Below the pieces are notes generated by a model, which was not told the DNA's origin, did no database searches, and worked only from the letters and a program-made list of their open reading frames with translations. A stretch of DNA of 45,495 nt from UASB124 sp964446935 (GTDB taxonomy: Bacteria; Babelota; Babeliae; Babelales; RVW-14). Location: positions 1 through 45,495 of the forward strand of contig CAYUQI010000013.1 in NCBI GenBank assembly GCA_964446935.1. Reading direction: 5' to 3'. Positions 7,415-16,264 of this stretch are shown piece after piece; within the stretch, counting starts at the first letter, position 1; every line of letters begins with the position of its first letter. A program made the position numbers and the translations under genes.

Positions 7415-9772
7415 ATGTCAAGCCAAAATCATGACCATTTGCACGACGCAGAAATTCCATCCGTGCTTCCGGTTGTACCAACCATCGATGTTGTGGTATT
7501 TCCGCACATGGTCGTTCCATTACTCATACTTGATGAAAAAATCATCAAGGGGGTCGAAGGCGCTCTACAAGGGTCTAAGAAGATTTTATTGCTCGCAGCA
7601 CGGCAAAACAACAATGAGTATCAAGGCCCTATAGGCATCAATGATCTGTATAACGTCGGCACAGTTGGAAACATTATGCGCATTATGCACCTGCCCGAAG
7701 GGGGTGTTAAGGTGCTTACTCAAGGTATATGCAAAGCGCACGTTCAAGAGATTTTATCAGAACAAGAAATGTTACAAGCCCGCATCGCAGCACTTGATCC
7801 AGAACAAGCACAAAAATGCGAGCAAACGGAAATCGACCAACAATTAAAAAACTTGTATATGATCATTGATCGTATGGCAAGTAGCGGCAAGTTGTTTAGC
7901 CCAGACTTTCAGGCTATTCTTGCCCAAATTCATGATCCAGAGCGCGTAGCAGATTTTGTTCTTTCACATTTAAGCTTGAGTGTACCTCAAGCACAAATAC
8001 TGTTGGAAAAAGAAAATATTGCACTGTTGCTCGCCGGCATCCACGACTTTTTGCACTCCGAATATGAACTTAATTCAGTGCAAGAACGCATTCGTTCAAA
8101 CACTCGTGATTCTATTAATCGCTCACAACGTGAATATTACCTGCGTGAGCAATTAAAAGCGATTCAGAAAGAGCTGGGTGAGGAAGGCGACACTGAACTG
8201 GAAGATATCAAACAGAAACTTGAGACTTTGCCGCTAACACAAGAAGCTCGTACCGAAGGACAACGTCAATTGCGTCGTTTGGAAAAAACGCCACCTGATT
8301 CCATGGAAGCCACCGTTTTGCGCAACTACCTGGAATGGTTGATGAGCATGCCATGGGGTGTTATTACCAAAGACAATGCGGATATCTCTCAGGCAAAAAA
8401 GATATTAGATAGTAATCACTACGGCCTTGATGATATTAAAGATCGCATTTTAGACTTTTTATCCGTTCGTTTTTTAAAACAGGATTGCAACACACCAATT
8501 CTTTGTTTATTTGGCCCTCCAGGCGTTGGCAAAACATCATTAGGGGCTTCGATCGCTGCCTGTCTGGGACGTAATTTTGCCCGTATCTCTCTGGGTGGTG
8601 TATATGATGAGTCGGAGATTCGCGGTCACCGCCGTACCTATGTTGGGGCACTGCCAGGACGTTTTGTGCAAGCAATACGCAAAGCTGGTAGTAGCAATCC
8701 GGTGCTCGTAATTGATGAAATTGATAAAATCGGTATGTCAAATAGAGGTGATCCATCCTCAGCACTACTCGAGGTGTTGGATCCAGAGCAGAATCATTCG
8801 TTCTATGATAATTATTTGGGTGTTCACTTTGATTTGTCAAAAGTTATGTTTATTGCGACAGCCAATGATTTAAGCACAATTCCAGCGCCATTGCGTGATC
8901 GTATGGAAATCATTCAGTTGTCAGGGTACACCCATGAAGAAAAAGTAGAGATAGCAGAACGCCACTTGGTCCCAAAGGCTCTTAAAAATGCTGGGCTTGA
9001 GGACAAAGGACTTATCTTCCATCGCGACATATTAAGCGCACTTGTTGCTGATTATACACGTGAGGCAGGCGTGCGCGAGTTGGAGCGTTTTGTCCATAAG
9101 CTCTGCTCCAAATATGCTCGCTCCCTGGTTGAAAAGCAGGCAGAAGCTCAATTTGATACCGAAAACTTAAATGAATATCTTGGACCAACAAGAATACACA
9201 GTGAACATTTTTCGCATGGTAACAAGGTAGGCGTTACCAATGGGCTTGCATGGACACCATATGGCGGAGAGGTACTCCAAGTTGAAGCGGTATTAATGCC
9301 AGGAACCGGTAAGCTAATTTTGACAGGACAACTAGGAGATGTGATGAAAGAGTCAGCACAAGCTGCAGTTACCTATGCCAAAGCACATGCCGATCTCTTT
9401 GGAATTGAATTGAAGCGGTTTACTGAGTTTGATTTGCACATTCACTTACCAGCCGGGGCTATTCCAAAAGATGGTCCTTCGGCAGGAATCACGCTCCTGT
9501 CATCAATTCTTTCGGCATTCACGCAACGCGCAATCAGCGGTGAATTCGCTATGACAGGAGAACTGAACTTGCAAGGTGAGGTGCTTCCTATTGGTGGATT
9601 GAAAGAAAAGATCCTGGCCGCCAAACAACATGGCCTGAAAAATATTATTATTCCAAAGTCGAATCAGCAGGATTTGATTGGGCTGGATAGGCTCTTTGAT
9701 GGATTAAAAATACTTTTAGTTGAAAACGTTCAGGAGGTTTTGCAACACGTGCTGTTGCCACGAATTCAATAA
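7415..9772 (+). CDS. lon: ATP-dependent protease Lon
   Basis: Degrades misfolded and regulatory proteins in the cytoplasm. Order of parts: N-terminal substrate domain (about 15-200), helical linker, AAA+ module with Walker A GPPGVGKT at 367-374 and Walker B VLVIDEIDKIG, and a C-terminal S16 protease domain. The catalytic dyad is visible: Ser689 in KDGPSAG and Lys732 in GGLKEK, 43 residues apart as in E. coli Lon. An ATG at 7373 is in frame, but GGGGAGGG at 7399-7406 is well placed only for the ATG at 7415, giving 785 aa, the usual length. It is transcribed alone, ending at a clear terminator. Confidence 0.97.
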   Translation: MSSQNHDHLHDAEIPSVLPVVPTIDVVVFPHMVVPLLILDEKIIKGVEGALQGSKKILLLAARQNNNEYQGPIGINDLYNVGTVGNIMRIMHLPEGGVKVLTQGICKAHVQEILSEQEMLQARIAALDPEQAQKCEQTEIDQQLKNLYMIIDRMASSGKLFSPDFQAILAQIHDPERVADFVLSHLSLSVPQAQILLEKENIALLLAGIHDFLHSEYELNSVQERIRSNTRDSINRSQREYYLREQLKAIQKELGEEGDTELEDIKQKLETLPLTQEARTEGQRQLRRLEKTPPDSMEATVLRNYLEWLMSMPWGVITKDNADISQAKKILDSNHYGLDDIKDRILDFLSVRFLKQDCNTPILCLFGPPGVGKTSLGASIAACLGRNFARISLGGVYDESEIRGHRRTYVGALPGRFVQAIRKAGSSNPVLVIDEIDKIGMSNRGDPSSALLEVLDPEQNHSFYDNYLGVHFDLSKVMFIATANDLSTIPAPLRDRMEIIQLSGYTHEEKVEIAERHLVPKALKNAGLEDKGLIFHRDILSALVADYTREAGVRELERFVHKLCSKYARSLVEKQAEAQFDTENLNEYLGPTRIHSEHFSHGNKVGVTNGLAWTPYGGEVLQVEAVLMPGTGKLILTGQLGDVMKESAQAAVTYAKAHADLFGIELKRFTEFDLHIHLPAGAIPKDGPSAGITLLSSILSAFTQRAISGEFAMTGELNLQGEVLPIGGLKEKILAAKQHGLKNIIIPKSNQQDLIGLDRLFDGLKILLVENVQEVLQHVLLPRIQ

Positions 9773-9790
9773 CACGACGGTACCAACACA

Positions 9791-9822
9791 AAGAGGTCTG
9801 GTTTCATCCAGACCTCTTTTAT
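9791..9822 (+). terminator. rho-independent terminator of lon
   Basis: AAGAGGTCTGG, loop TTTCAT, CCAGACCTCTTTT. The stem has 11 bp and ends in a T-run 18 bp after the lon stop. It may also act on the converging RING-H2 gene, whose T-run on the other side is weaker. Confidence 0.9.
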
Positions 9823-9844
9823 ATTCGGTATCTTAAAAAAGCTA

Positions 9845-10492
9845 TTATCCAAAAACGATCTTCGTCTTTTCGTAGGAGTCAATAAACATCCTACAAAAAG
9901 GACAATATTGACTCAATGATGTTTCCCCTTTCTCGTCAGCATCAAAAAGGCTCCTATCCTTTTGAACTTGATTATAACACTCAATGTGAAAGCAATGCTC
10001 GCACGGTTTTAACATAATCCTTTGATCATTATTTTTAAAAATCTTCATGCATAGGTAACAAAATGTATGTTGTTTTTCAATAGAAAAAAACAATCCATTT
10101 TTCTCATTATAATCAAGACGCAGCATAGCAATATCTTTTGATACTTCCGGATTAAACACCACTGCGTATAATGCGCCGGACAAACTTAATAAACTCTTTT
10201 TTTTAGCTACTTTTGCTGTTAAAAACAAACCATTAGCAAAATTAAGAGTCTTTCCCCATCTACCCGGTAAAAGATTCCCGCAAAAAACAGATACCCCGTC
10301 TGATGTACGCTCGTATGAGCCTCTCTTGATTTCCTTAAATTCTCCACCGGCATTAACAGAAAACCAAAGATTATATTTGGTGTTATTTTTTATAATAATA
10401 CAAGTATCAGATGGTTGGGTACTGGGTGTTGAAACCATGGGATTCAGATAAGGAACGATGGCAAACAACAAGGCATATAGATATATTTTCAT
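9845..10492 (-). CDS. secreted protein with N-terminal beta-type domain and C-terminal RING-H2 finger
   Basis: 215 aa from the ATG at 10492, which has a GAGGTG Shine-Dalgarno; the frame stays open upstream but lacks such support. Residues 1-20 form a signal peptide. Residues 30-140 form a domain shared with the next two genes, beginning IIIKNNT and containing LWFSVNAGG. At the C-terminus is C145-x2-C148-x15-C164-x-H166-x2-H169-x2-C172-x24-C197-x2-C200, a textbook RING-H2 (C3H2C3) finger. RING-H2 fingers are typical of eukaryotic E3 ubiquitin ligases, so an exported effector acting on host ubiquitination is plausible but inferred. It is the last of three tandem paralogues on the minus strand. 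Confidence 0.8.
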   Translation of the reverse strand: MKIYLYALLFAIVPYLNPMVSTPSTQPSDTCIIIKNNTKYNLWFSVNAGGEFKEIKRGSYERTSDGVSVFCGNLLPGRWGKTLNFANGLFLTAKVAKKKSLLSLSGALYAVVFNPEVSKDIAMLRLDYNEKNGLFFSIEKQHTFCYLCMKIFKNNDQRIMLKPCEHCFHIECYNQVQKDRSLFDADEKGETSLSQYCPFCRMFIDSYEKTKIVFG

Positions 10493-10624
10493 ACAAACAC
10501 CTCTGCTTTTTGTGACAATAAATTGTTGTTGTTTACCATATTTTGTAAGGCTACACAATAAATTACGCAATCGAAAATCCCCTTTTATAATTAAGCCTAA
10601 AGATGTTGACTACTGAGCTGGCGT

Positions 10625-11323
10625 TTAATCAATGGTTTTCTCATCCATTGCATCAATTAATTGTTCACAGAAGGGGCAACACTGACTTTTAACATACTTA
10701 TCCTGATCATCAACGTATACATACCCCCTCTTTTTTTGAACAGGATTATAACAATCAATATGAAACGAATGACCACACGGTTTCAAGGTATATATTTCAT
10801 CATTTTCCTGAAAGTAATGGAGACAGAGAGGACACATCGTATTTTTCTCTATTGACAAAAAATCATATTGTCCGTTGTTTTTATCAAAACAAACCACAAC
10901 AATGTCGCTTAATACTCCAGGCTTAAAAATCTTAATACAAAGCACCGCATTGGACTTTTTTAATGAATCTTGGCTGATGGCAGCCTTTGCTGTTACAAAT
11001 GAATGAGCATCAAATGCAAGAGTTTTGGCTACTCCTCCAGCTTCAATTACACCCCCGAAAATAGAGGTTCCTTGAGTAAGTCTTTTAAACCCTTCATTAC
11101 CACCACTGGTTTGAATAATTTTTTCAAACATACCTCCTGCATTGAATGAAAACCATAAATCGCTGCTCGTATTATTTTTTATAATAAGAAAAGAGCCTTT
11201 TGTTTGTTTCTTGTCAGTTGATGACGATGAAGAACTCGAGTAATCAACATGAGATAATGATGAATCCATGGAACAAGCAAAAGGAGCAAACATTAACGAT
11301 AAAACATAAAGATATATTTTCAT
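10625..11323 (-). CDS. secreted protein with N-terminal beta-type domain and C-terminal RING-H2 finger (paralogue)
   Basis: 232 aa from the ATG at 11323 (Shine-Dalgarno GGAG). Signal peptide at 1-18 ending CS, then MDSS, then a seven-serine run. The shared domain (about 44-160) begins LIIKNNT and has LWFSFNAGG. The RING-H2 finger is C164-x2-C167-x15-C183-x-H185-x2-H188-x2-C191-x24-C216-x2-C219, with every spacing identical to the downstream paralogue, although the intervening residues differ a lot. This shows that zinc binding is conserved while the rest changes. The x24 between the last two Cys pairs is longer than in most RING-H2 fingers, so this looks like a distinct subgroup. Confidence 0.8.
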   Translation of the reverse strand: MKIYLYVLSLMFAPFACSMDSSLSHVDYSSSSSSSTDKKQTKGSFLIIKNNTSSDLWFSFNAGGMFEKIIQTSGGNEGFKRLTQGTSIFGGVIEAGGVAKTLAFDAHSFVTAKAAISQDSLKKSNAVLCIKIFKPGVLSDIVVVCFDKNNGQYDFLSIEKNTMCPLCLHYFQENDEIYTLKPCGHSFHIDCYNPVQKKRGYVYVDDQDKYVKSQCCPFCEQLIDAMDEKTID

Positions 11324-11408
11324 ATAAACTCCGCATTTTAGAATGTATTCGGCACATAATAGCAAACAAATACAGCTACCGCATTAATCCATCACAAAAC
11401 ATTAATTT

Positions 11409-11888
11409 TTAAACATATACTATTGATAGCGTTTGGTCGTATAAACAAAGACAAAACATCGTTATATCTTGTAAAAGATCCACCCCAAATATGTCAGCAA
11501 GAAGAGAGCCTTCCTTTTCTAATAATAAAGAAGACTTTTCTTTTGCTACCCTAATCGTTATAGGTTGCCCGAAAGGACATTTAATCCCTTGCTCTTCTCC
11601 TGGTGAAAATAATTTCATCTTCAATACAGTACCTTCCGCAGTACGTATCCATTCAATAGATTTCTCATCATTTATTACTGCTTTAAAACGCCCCCCACTC
11701 TTAACTGAAATCCAAAAATCAAAATTCGTACAATTCTTTATAGAAATACAATAATCAGAAGAGAAATCGTTAGATGAAGTGTTCGGAGAAATGAAAGTAT
11801 CTTCTATAGATTCTTGTAACGAAGATTCCATAGAAAATACGCAAGGAATACATGCACATAAAAAAAAGATATAAATGCTTATCTTCAC
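11409..11888 (-). CDS. secreted paralogue of the RING-H2 family without the RING finger
   Basis: 159 aa starting at GTG 11888, where the start region aligns with those of the two paralogues (GGTGT followed by the initiation codon and Lys-Ile). Signal peptide to about residue 19 (VFS-MESS). The shared domain follows: ISIKNCT, then FWISVKSGGRFKAV. The protein stops where the paralogues continue into the RING finger, and the 85 bp before the next gene contain no Cys/His remnant in any frame I read. It is either a derivative that lost the finger or the ancestral single-domain form. It could compete with the RING members for a partner (inference). Confidence 0.65.
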   Translation of the reverse strand: MKISIYIFFLCACIPCVFSMESSLQESIEDTFISPNTSSNDFSSDYCISIKNCTNFDFWISVKSGGRFKAVINDEKSIEWIRTAEGTVLKMKLFSPGEEQGIKCPFGQPITIRVAKEKSSLLLEKEGSLLADIFGVDLLQDITMFCLCLYDQTLSIVYV

Positions 11889-11986
11889 GGATACACCATC
11901 ATCTCTACGTTATCACCATTTTTTTAAATGTAATAGTTGGGCAACAGCCCTTTTGCGTCAAATGGGATAAAGATGTAAAGAATAGC

Positions 11987-12460
11987 TCACACTTGTCGCA
12001 AGATTTGCTCAAGATCGCGAGCACATTTATCGACGACTTCTTGATAATACAGCAATGTTCGTTGCTTTTTTACGGGAAGCTCACCCTTGTAAAGAACTTT
12101 AACGGTGCGCACATGTTTGGCTAAACGAATCTTTTCTCGATACAAGTCAGATAAAAGATCTTTGGCTGCTTTCATATCAATAGGTTTCCTTTTGGCCGGA
12201 TACCCACGAAAGTTTGCATAAAAATCTGATTTGATTTGTTTGGATTGCTCAATAAGTCGCAACATTCGACGATAATCATATCCTTCAGCAGAAAGCTGCG
12301 GAAGATCTTCAGAATCATATGCATGTTGTGGAAGAGGAATAGACGCAAAAAAGAAGTGATATACCTTGGGGACTCCCCACGTCAGAAGTACCACAACCAA
12401 GGCAGCAGTTAGGATCTTTTTGGTGATACCGAAAAAATCTGTTTTTTTTGCTTTTTCCAT
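11987..12460 (-). CDS. small membrane-anchored protein of unknown function
   Basis: 157 aa with AGGAG upstream of the start. One membrane segment at about 14-34 after a Lys-rich N-terminus, followed by a highly charged, helical C-terminal part of about 110 residues (many Lys, Arg, Glu, Leu) likely to form a coiled coil. Topology suggests the charged part is outside the cytoplasmic membrane. I recognise no family. It precedes the tandem RING family on the same strand with a 98-bp gap, so co-transcription is possible. Confidence 0.6.
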   Translation of the reverse strand: MEKAKKTDFFGITKKILTAALVVVLLTWGVPKVYHFFFASIPLPQHAYDSEDLPQLSAEGYDYRRMLRLIEQSKQIKSDFYANFRGYPAKRKPIDMKAAKDLLSDLYREKIRLAKHVRTVKVLYKGELPVKKQRTLLYYQEVVDKCARDLEQILRQV

Positions 12461-12499
12461 TCTGTCTCCTACTTGCTGTAACGTTTTTCCTCTATACTT

Positions 12500-12529
12500 A
12501 TATTAAATCTTTTCTATTAGTAATTACAA
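12500..12529 (-). promoter_or_regulatory. possible promoter of the small membrane protein
   Basis: On the minus strand, TTGTAA (12529-12524), an 18-bp spacer, then TAATAT (12505-12500), about 40 bp before the start codon. The rest of 12461-12708 has no feature I can support. Confidence 0.3.
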
Positions 12530-12708
12530 CGATTTGAAAAACCCTATTTTTGAACCAAAACCTTCAAATTTTCTTAAAAAACCTCTTTTTTACCCATTTG
12601 ACACTAAAAGTAACTTCGGACACGCTTGTCTTTTCCTTAGAGGATGAGTTGGGTAGTGTGCCAAATTCACCATATTTTTCTAGTTTTTTTTCTTAAGGGA
12701 ACTGGGTT

Positions 12709-14355
12709 ATGGAGCTATTGATTGTTGGTTGTGGGGTACTTTTTTCGGTCTTTTCTACCATTGTTTTAAGTTATATTTCTATTGCAACAATGGTAGGTCC
12801 TTGGATTGCGCCTACATTGGTGTTGATTGGACATAACGTATTTTCATTCATGCGAACCAAAACGCCACCTGAACAAGCAGCCAAGAATTTGGCATGGATG
12901 CAGGCTATTGGCGCTGGTGGTGGTATTATTGCTACTGGCGTTGGTTTCGCCTTGCCCATGTTGTATTTTTTAGCACCAGATGTCTTCGCAAGCTGGCTTA
13001 CTTCACCATGGTACTTTATGAGTATCATCATGGCATTGTGCCTTACTGCTGGCGGTTTGGGGCTCATAGTAGGCCGATGGCTCAAACAACGCTTGCTCGT
13101 TGAGCAACAACTTCCCTTTCCGGTCAGCAAACTCACCGTGCAAACGATTACATCACAAAACCATCCTCAACAATCCAGGCAGCTTATGCAGGGTATTTTG
13201 GGAACCTTGATAGTGTGTATACTTCGCGATGGCTTTTGGCATGTTAAAGGATTAATCGCGAAAACCTATTACATACTTCCTTCACTGTTTGCCCAAGAAT
13301 TTGCATTCAGCATATGGCCGAGTCTATGGGCTATTGGTTTTAGTGTGGGAACTTCCATAGTAATACCACTCACTGTTGGGCTTCTGGCTAAGTACCTCGT
13401 AATATACCCATTGGCAAACCATTCTACATACCTACCATTTAGTTTGTTTTCTCCTTTACCAACAGGAACATTTACCATTGCATTTTGCAGTGGATTGGTC
13501 TTGTATGAACTCTTATTAAATGTACCAGCCTACGCCTCCAAATGGTGGAAATGGATGCAAAATCGTCGTCTAAAAGCATCCTCATCAACACAAGGCAGGC
13601 ATGCTTGGTTAGGGCAAACCAAAGAAATACCTTCAACTGGTCGCATGATCGAAACAACGATGATTACTCTTGGAATTATTGCATTGTTGAGTTATTTTCA
13701 TTTTTCTGCTGCCGCACAGGGATTATTCATTCTTTTCACTGTTATAGCAACATATTCAATTTGCCTTCTAGGAGGCAAAATTGGGATGGTTTCTTTCGGA
13801 CGGTTTTCAACGTTTATTGTTGTCCCATTACTTTTGATGTTTAATTTTAATGCCGTTCAGGCAACAATCACATGTGTCTTTTTTGATATTTGTGCAGCAA
13901 CAGCTACAGACCTCCTGTTTGATTACAAAACAGCAGAACTATGCAATCTGGATGAGAAGAAAATGTATCGTTATCAATGGCTGGGCCTTATTGTTACCGC
14001 TGTCAGCTTAAGCGTTATTCTCTGGCTCCTGTTCACACATTTGCAACTTGGTTCTGAAGCATTTTTTGCACAACGAGGAAAAGCGAAAGCACTCCTTTTA
14101 CAATCACTCCACTTTGATACATACATTGTTCTTATGGGTGTTGTTTTTGGGTGGATATTACGTAAATGCAAGGTAAATACCTTCATGGTTTTTGGTGGTT
14201 TGATTATGCCTAACAGTATTTCAATTGGTCTCATTACAGGGGGTTTGTGTAACAAACTTGTGACAAATGTTGAACATTTTCAGCCATTGTGTGCTGGAAT
14301 AGTAGCATCCGAGTCTTTGTGGATTTTAGTGTCTATTTTGATTTCCATGTTCTAA
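12709..14355 (+). CDS. OPT-family transporter (oligopeptide/metal-chelate type)
   Basis: 548 aa, about 14-16 hydrophobic segments. The N-terminal part has VGPWIAPTLVLIGHNVFSF, then a glycine-rich segment (GAGGGIIATGVGFALPM) and GRWLKQRLLVEQQLPFPVSK, which matches the LPFP motif of OPT-family proteins. The family imports small peptides or metal chelates using the proton gradient. The real substrate cannot be read from sequence. The ATG at 12709 follows AAGGGA. A peptide importer fits an organism that takes amino acids from a host. No partner genes adjoin. Confidence 0.75.
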   Translation: MELLIVGCGVLFSVFSTIVLSYISIATMVGPWIAPTLVLIGHNVFSFMRTKTPPEQAAKNLAWMQAIGAGGGIIATGVGFALPMLYFLAPDVFASWLTSPWYFMSIIMALCLTAGGLGLIVGRWLKQRLLVEQQLPFPVSKLTVQTITSQNHPQQSRQLMQGILGTLIVCILRDGFWHVKGLIAKTYYILPSLFAQEFAFSIWPSLWAIGFSVGTSIVIPLTVGLLAKYLVIYPLANHSTYLPFSLFSPLPTGTFTIAFCSGLVLYELLLNVPAYASKWWKWMQNRRLKASSSTQGRHAWLGQTKEIPSTGRMIETTMITLGIIALLSYFHFSAAAQGLFILFTVIATYSICLLGGKIGMVSFGRFSTFIVVPLLLMFNFNAVQATITCVFFDICAATATDLLFDYKTAELCNLDEKKMYRYQWLGLIVTAVSLSVILWLLFTHLQLGSEAFFAQRGKAKALLLQSLHFDTYIVLMGVVFGWILRKCKVNTFMVFGGLIMPNSISIGLITGGLCNKLVTNVEHFQPLCAGIVASESLWILVSILISMF

Positions 14356-14388
14356 AAAGTGACTTTTTGCTATAAAAACACACTTTTT
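14354..14388 (+). terminator. weak AT-rich hairpin after the OPT gene
   Basis: AAAAAGTG and CACTTTTT pair around an inner CTTTTT/AAAAA stem, followed by CTCTACTTTTTG. It lies at the stop codon. Low GC in the stem makes termination uncertain. Confidence 0.35.
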
Positions 14389-14414
14389 CTCTACTTTTTG
14401 CCCAGCAAATACCT

Positions 14415-14442
14415 TTGACAAATTGAAAGAAACTGATAGAAT
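14415..14442 (+). promoter_or_regulatory. sigma-70 promoter of the XRE/S24-like regulator
   Basis: TTGACA, a 16-bp spacer, then TAGAAT, about 110 bp upstream of the regulator start. The -35 box is a perfect match. The leader between promoter and gene would leave room for autoregulation, but no clear dyad is seen. Confidence 0.5.
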
Positions 14443-14556
14443 TAAATAACTAGAATAGTCAAGAATAAATAGTGGTACCTAAACTTCTGAATACTACTTG
14501 GCATCAGAAATTGGGGGGTACTATTAACTTATAATCATTTTAGCCAGGAGGTACAT

Positions 14557-15243
14557 ATGATCTCAACAAGGCTTCGCGTCAAAGAACTTCTTCGCGAACG
14601 ACGATGGACAACTAAAGTATTAGCAGAAAAAACCGGTCTATCTGAAAGTTATTTAACTCACATTAAAAATGGCACCCGTCGTTGGAATGAAGATGCTTTA
14701 AAAAAATTAGCAGAAGCATTTGAATTAACACCAACACAAATTTTTGAACACCATACGCCACAACCAGATATTACAGCTGCCACACAACTTCCTGCAGATG
14801 TTCTTGCACAAACCAAAGATCTTAATCTTAAACTTCAAATCGTCCCTGTTGTTGGACGCATTCCTACTCAACCTTCCGAATACAATAATCGTCTTGAACA
14901 AGCCGCTTCCGGCTATAAAGATCAATTCGTTCCTGTTTTGGTAGAAACCGAAGACACAGCAATGTTCTGTTTATGCGTTGAAGATAACGCCATGGCACCT
15001 AACTTTGTCAAAGGTGACTATTTGCTCGTCAGTCCTAATACATGGACAAATTCAGGCGATATCGTCGCCGTTGAATATGGTACCGACAATGCCACCAGGG
15101 CTATCATGCAAGTAAACTTTATGGAAGAATTTATTGTGCTTGAAACCGTCAACCACAAAAAGGCTCCTCTGGCCCTTGTCCGTGGTAAAGACCCTTTCAG
15201 AATCATTGGTAAGGTTATTTATCGCTACCAAAAATTAGGATAA
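14557..15243 (+). CDS. XRE-family regulator with degenerate S24 (LexA-like) domain
   Basis: Residues 5-60 are a helix-turn-helix of the XRE/Cro-CI type (VLAEKTGLSESYLTHIKNGTR). Residues 95-225 follow the LexA/CI S24 fold: AMFCLCVEDNAMAPNF, KGDYLLV, SGDIVAVEYG. In LexA the catalytic Ser precedes Met and a Lys follows the next strands; here the equivalents are Ala145 (before Met146) and Arg181. Both catalytic residues are thus replaced, so self-cleavage is not expected. It may act as a dimeric repressor responding to another signal. AGGAGG lies upstream of the ATG, and a good promoter precedes it. It sits between an OPT transporter and rpsF with no phage gene nearby. Confidence 0.75.
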   Translation: MISTRLRVKELLRERRWTTKVLAEKTGLSESYLTHIKNGTRRWNEDALKKLAEAFELTPTQIFEHHTPQPDITAATQLPADVLAQTKDLNLKLQIVPVVGRIPTQPSEYNNRLEQAASGYKDQFVPVLVETEDTAMFCLCVEDNAMAPNFVKGDYLLVSPNTWTNSGDIVAVEYGTDNATRAIMQVNFMEEFIVLETVNHKKAPLALVRGKDPFRIIGKVIYRYQKLG

Positions 15244-15296
15244 ATACCCTTATATTGAAAAAATTTCATTATTTGATAGTCTTTTTTTGACATTTT

Positions 15297-15340
15297 AAGG
15301 GTTCCGCTAGCAATCCTTGTCGGTTGCTATCTCCCCCTGT
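15297..15340 (+). ncRNA. candidate S6:S18 ribosomal-protein leader
   Basis: In the 5' leader of rpsF, a lower stem (AGGG 15298-15301 with the C-rich stretch at 15333-15338) encloses an internal loop holding CCG (15304-15306). This is followed by a hairpin TAGCAA/TTGCTA (15308-15313 and 15324-15329). A CCG in a bulge next to a hairpin before rpsF is the known arrangement for autogenous control by the S6:S18 complex. Pairing was drawn by eye. Confidence 0.45.
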
Positions 15341-15383
15341 AAACAGTAGTTGTTAACCACAAAATGATGGGAGAACCATACTC

Positions 15384-15860
15384 ATGTTACGTTATGAGAC
15401 ACTCTTTCTTGCTCGCACAGAGCTCACTGATGGCGATACCTCAATGATTGAGCGCCATTTTGATCAAGTCCTCACCGATGCTCAAGGAAGACTTGATTCC
15501 TTTGATAAATGGGGTAAGTATAAACTTGCCTATCCAGTCAACAAGAGCAATCATGGTATTTTTATCCTTGCTCGTTACCAAGTTCCTCATGAAAACACTG
15601 ATAAGGTTTTAGTCGAGCTTGACCAATTCTTAAAGATCAAATGTAATGAAATCATCATGCGACATATCAACGTTCAGCTCAAGCCAAATGCTGCAACTAG
15701 CTATGTCAAACCAGATCCTATGGACATGTCTCGAGGCGGATCGGTTGATTCATTCTTCAAGGAAAATAAGATTGAATCATTGTTAAGCAGCGTTGATTCA
15801 GCACATGCTGCACGCATATCTGATGATGATGATAATAATAATCATGATGAGCAAGAATAA
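15384..15860 (+). CDS. rpsF: 30S ribosomal protein S6
   Basis: Residues 1-100 match S6: LRYETLFLAR start, FDKWGKYKLAYPVNKSNHG, and a closing IMRHINVQL. S6 pairs with S18 on the platform of the small subunit. At 158 aa it is longer than the common 95-130; the extra C-terminal tail is polar and ends in a run of Asp, Asn, His and Glu. A GGGAGA Shine-Dalgarno precedes the ATG. rpsR follows after 11 bp. The usual ssb between them and rplI after them are absent here. Confidence 0.95.
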   Translation: MLRYETLFLARTELTDGDTSMIERHFDQVLTDAQGRLDSFDKWGKYKLAYPVNKSNHGIFILARYQVPHENTDKVLVELDQFLKIKCNEIIMRHINVQLKPNAATSYVKPDPMDMSRGGSVDSFFKENKIESLLSSVDSAHAARISDDDDNNNHDEQE

Positions 15861-15871
15861 CGAGGGTCACC

Positions 15872-16156
15872 ATGTCAAAAAATAAATTAAAAATCAGTTC
15901 ACGACTTCTTAAGAAAAAAATTCGTAAACAAGCATATTTAAATCCTAAGCATTGCCGCTTTTGCGGAAATAAGGATCTTGAAGCTGCTCTTGATTATAAA
16001 AACATCAATTTATTGAGAAGCTTTTTAACGGAACGAAGCAAGATTTTGCCATCACGCGTTTCAGGAAACTGTAGTTTCCACCAACGCCAAATGGCCAAAG
16101 AAATCAAACGTGCTCGTTCTATAGCCTTGTTGCCTTTCTGCGCTGTGCAGATGTAA
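15872..16156 (+). CDS. rpsR: 30S ribosomal protein S18
   Basis: 94 aa. Core features: CRFCGNKDLEAALDYKNINLLRSFLTERSKILPSRVSGNC followed by HQRQMAKEIKRARSIALLPF, the conserved C-terminal part of S18. It carries a Cys-x2-Cys pair (CRFC) and a later Cys and His, suggesting the zinc-binding form. It lies 11 bp after rpsF and is translated with it. Partner of S6 in the subunit platform and probably in leader control. Confidence 0.96.
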   Translation: MSKNKLKISSRLLKKKIRKQAYLNPKHCRFCGNKDLEAALDYKNINLLRSFLTERSKILPSRVSGNCSFHQRQMAKEIKRARSIALLPFCAVQM

Positions 16157-16168
16157 CAAGCACGAAAC

Positions 16169-16198
16169 TTGCGTTTAATTACGTTCGTTTTGTAAAAT
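16169..16198 (+). promoter_or_regulatory. possible promoter of typA
   Basis: TTGCGT, an 18-bp spacer ending in TG, then TAAAAT, about 65 bp before typA. It would allow typA to be expressed apart from rpsF-rpsR. Confidence 0.35.
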
Positions 16199-16264
16199 AG
16201 TTGTGTTGAGGGGGGCACTTCCTCATAAACCTTTATAACCTTTATAAAAATCGGTATTACGATA

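Noticed and set aside
11200..11412. 70-aa plus-strand open frame
   Set aside because: Antisense to the N-terminal half of a RING-H2 family gene with good start signals.
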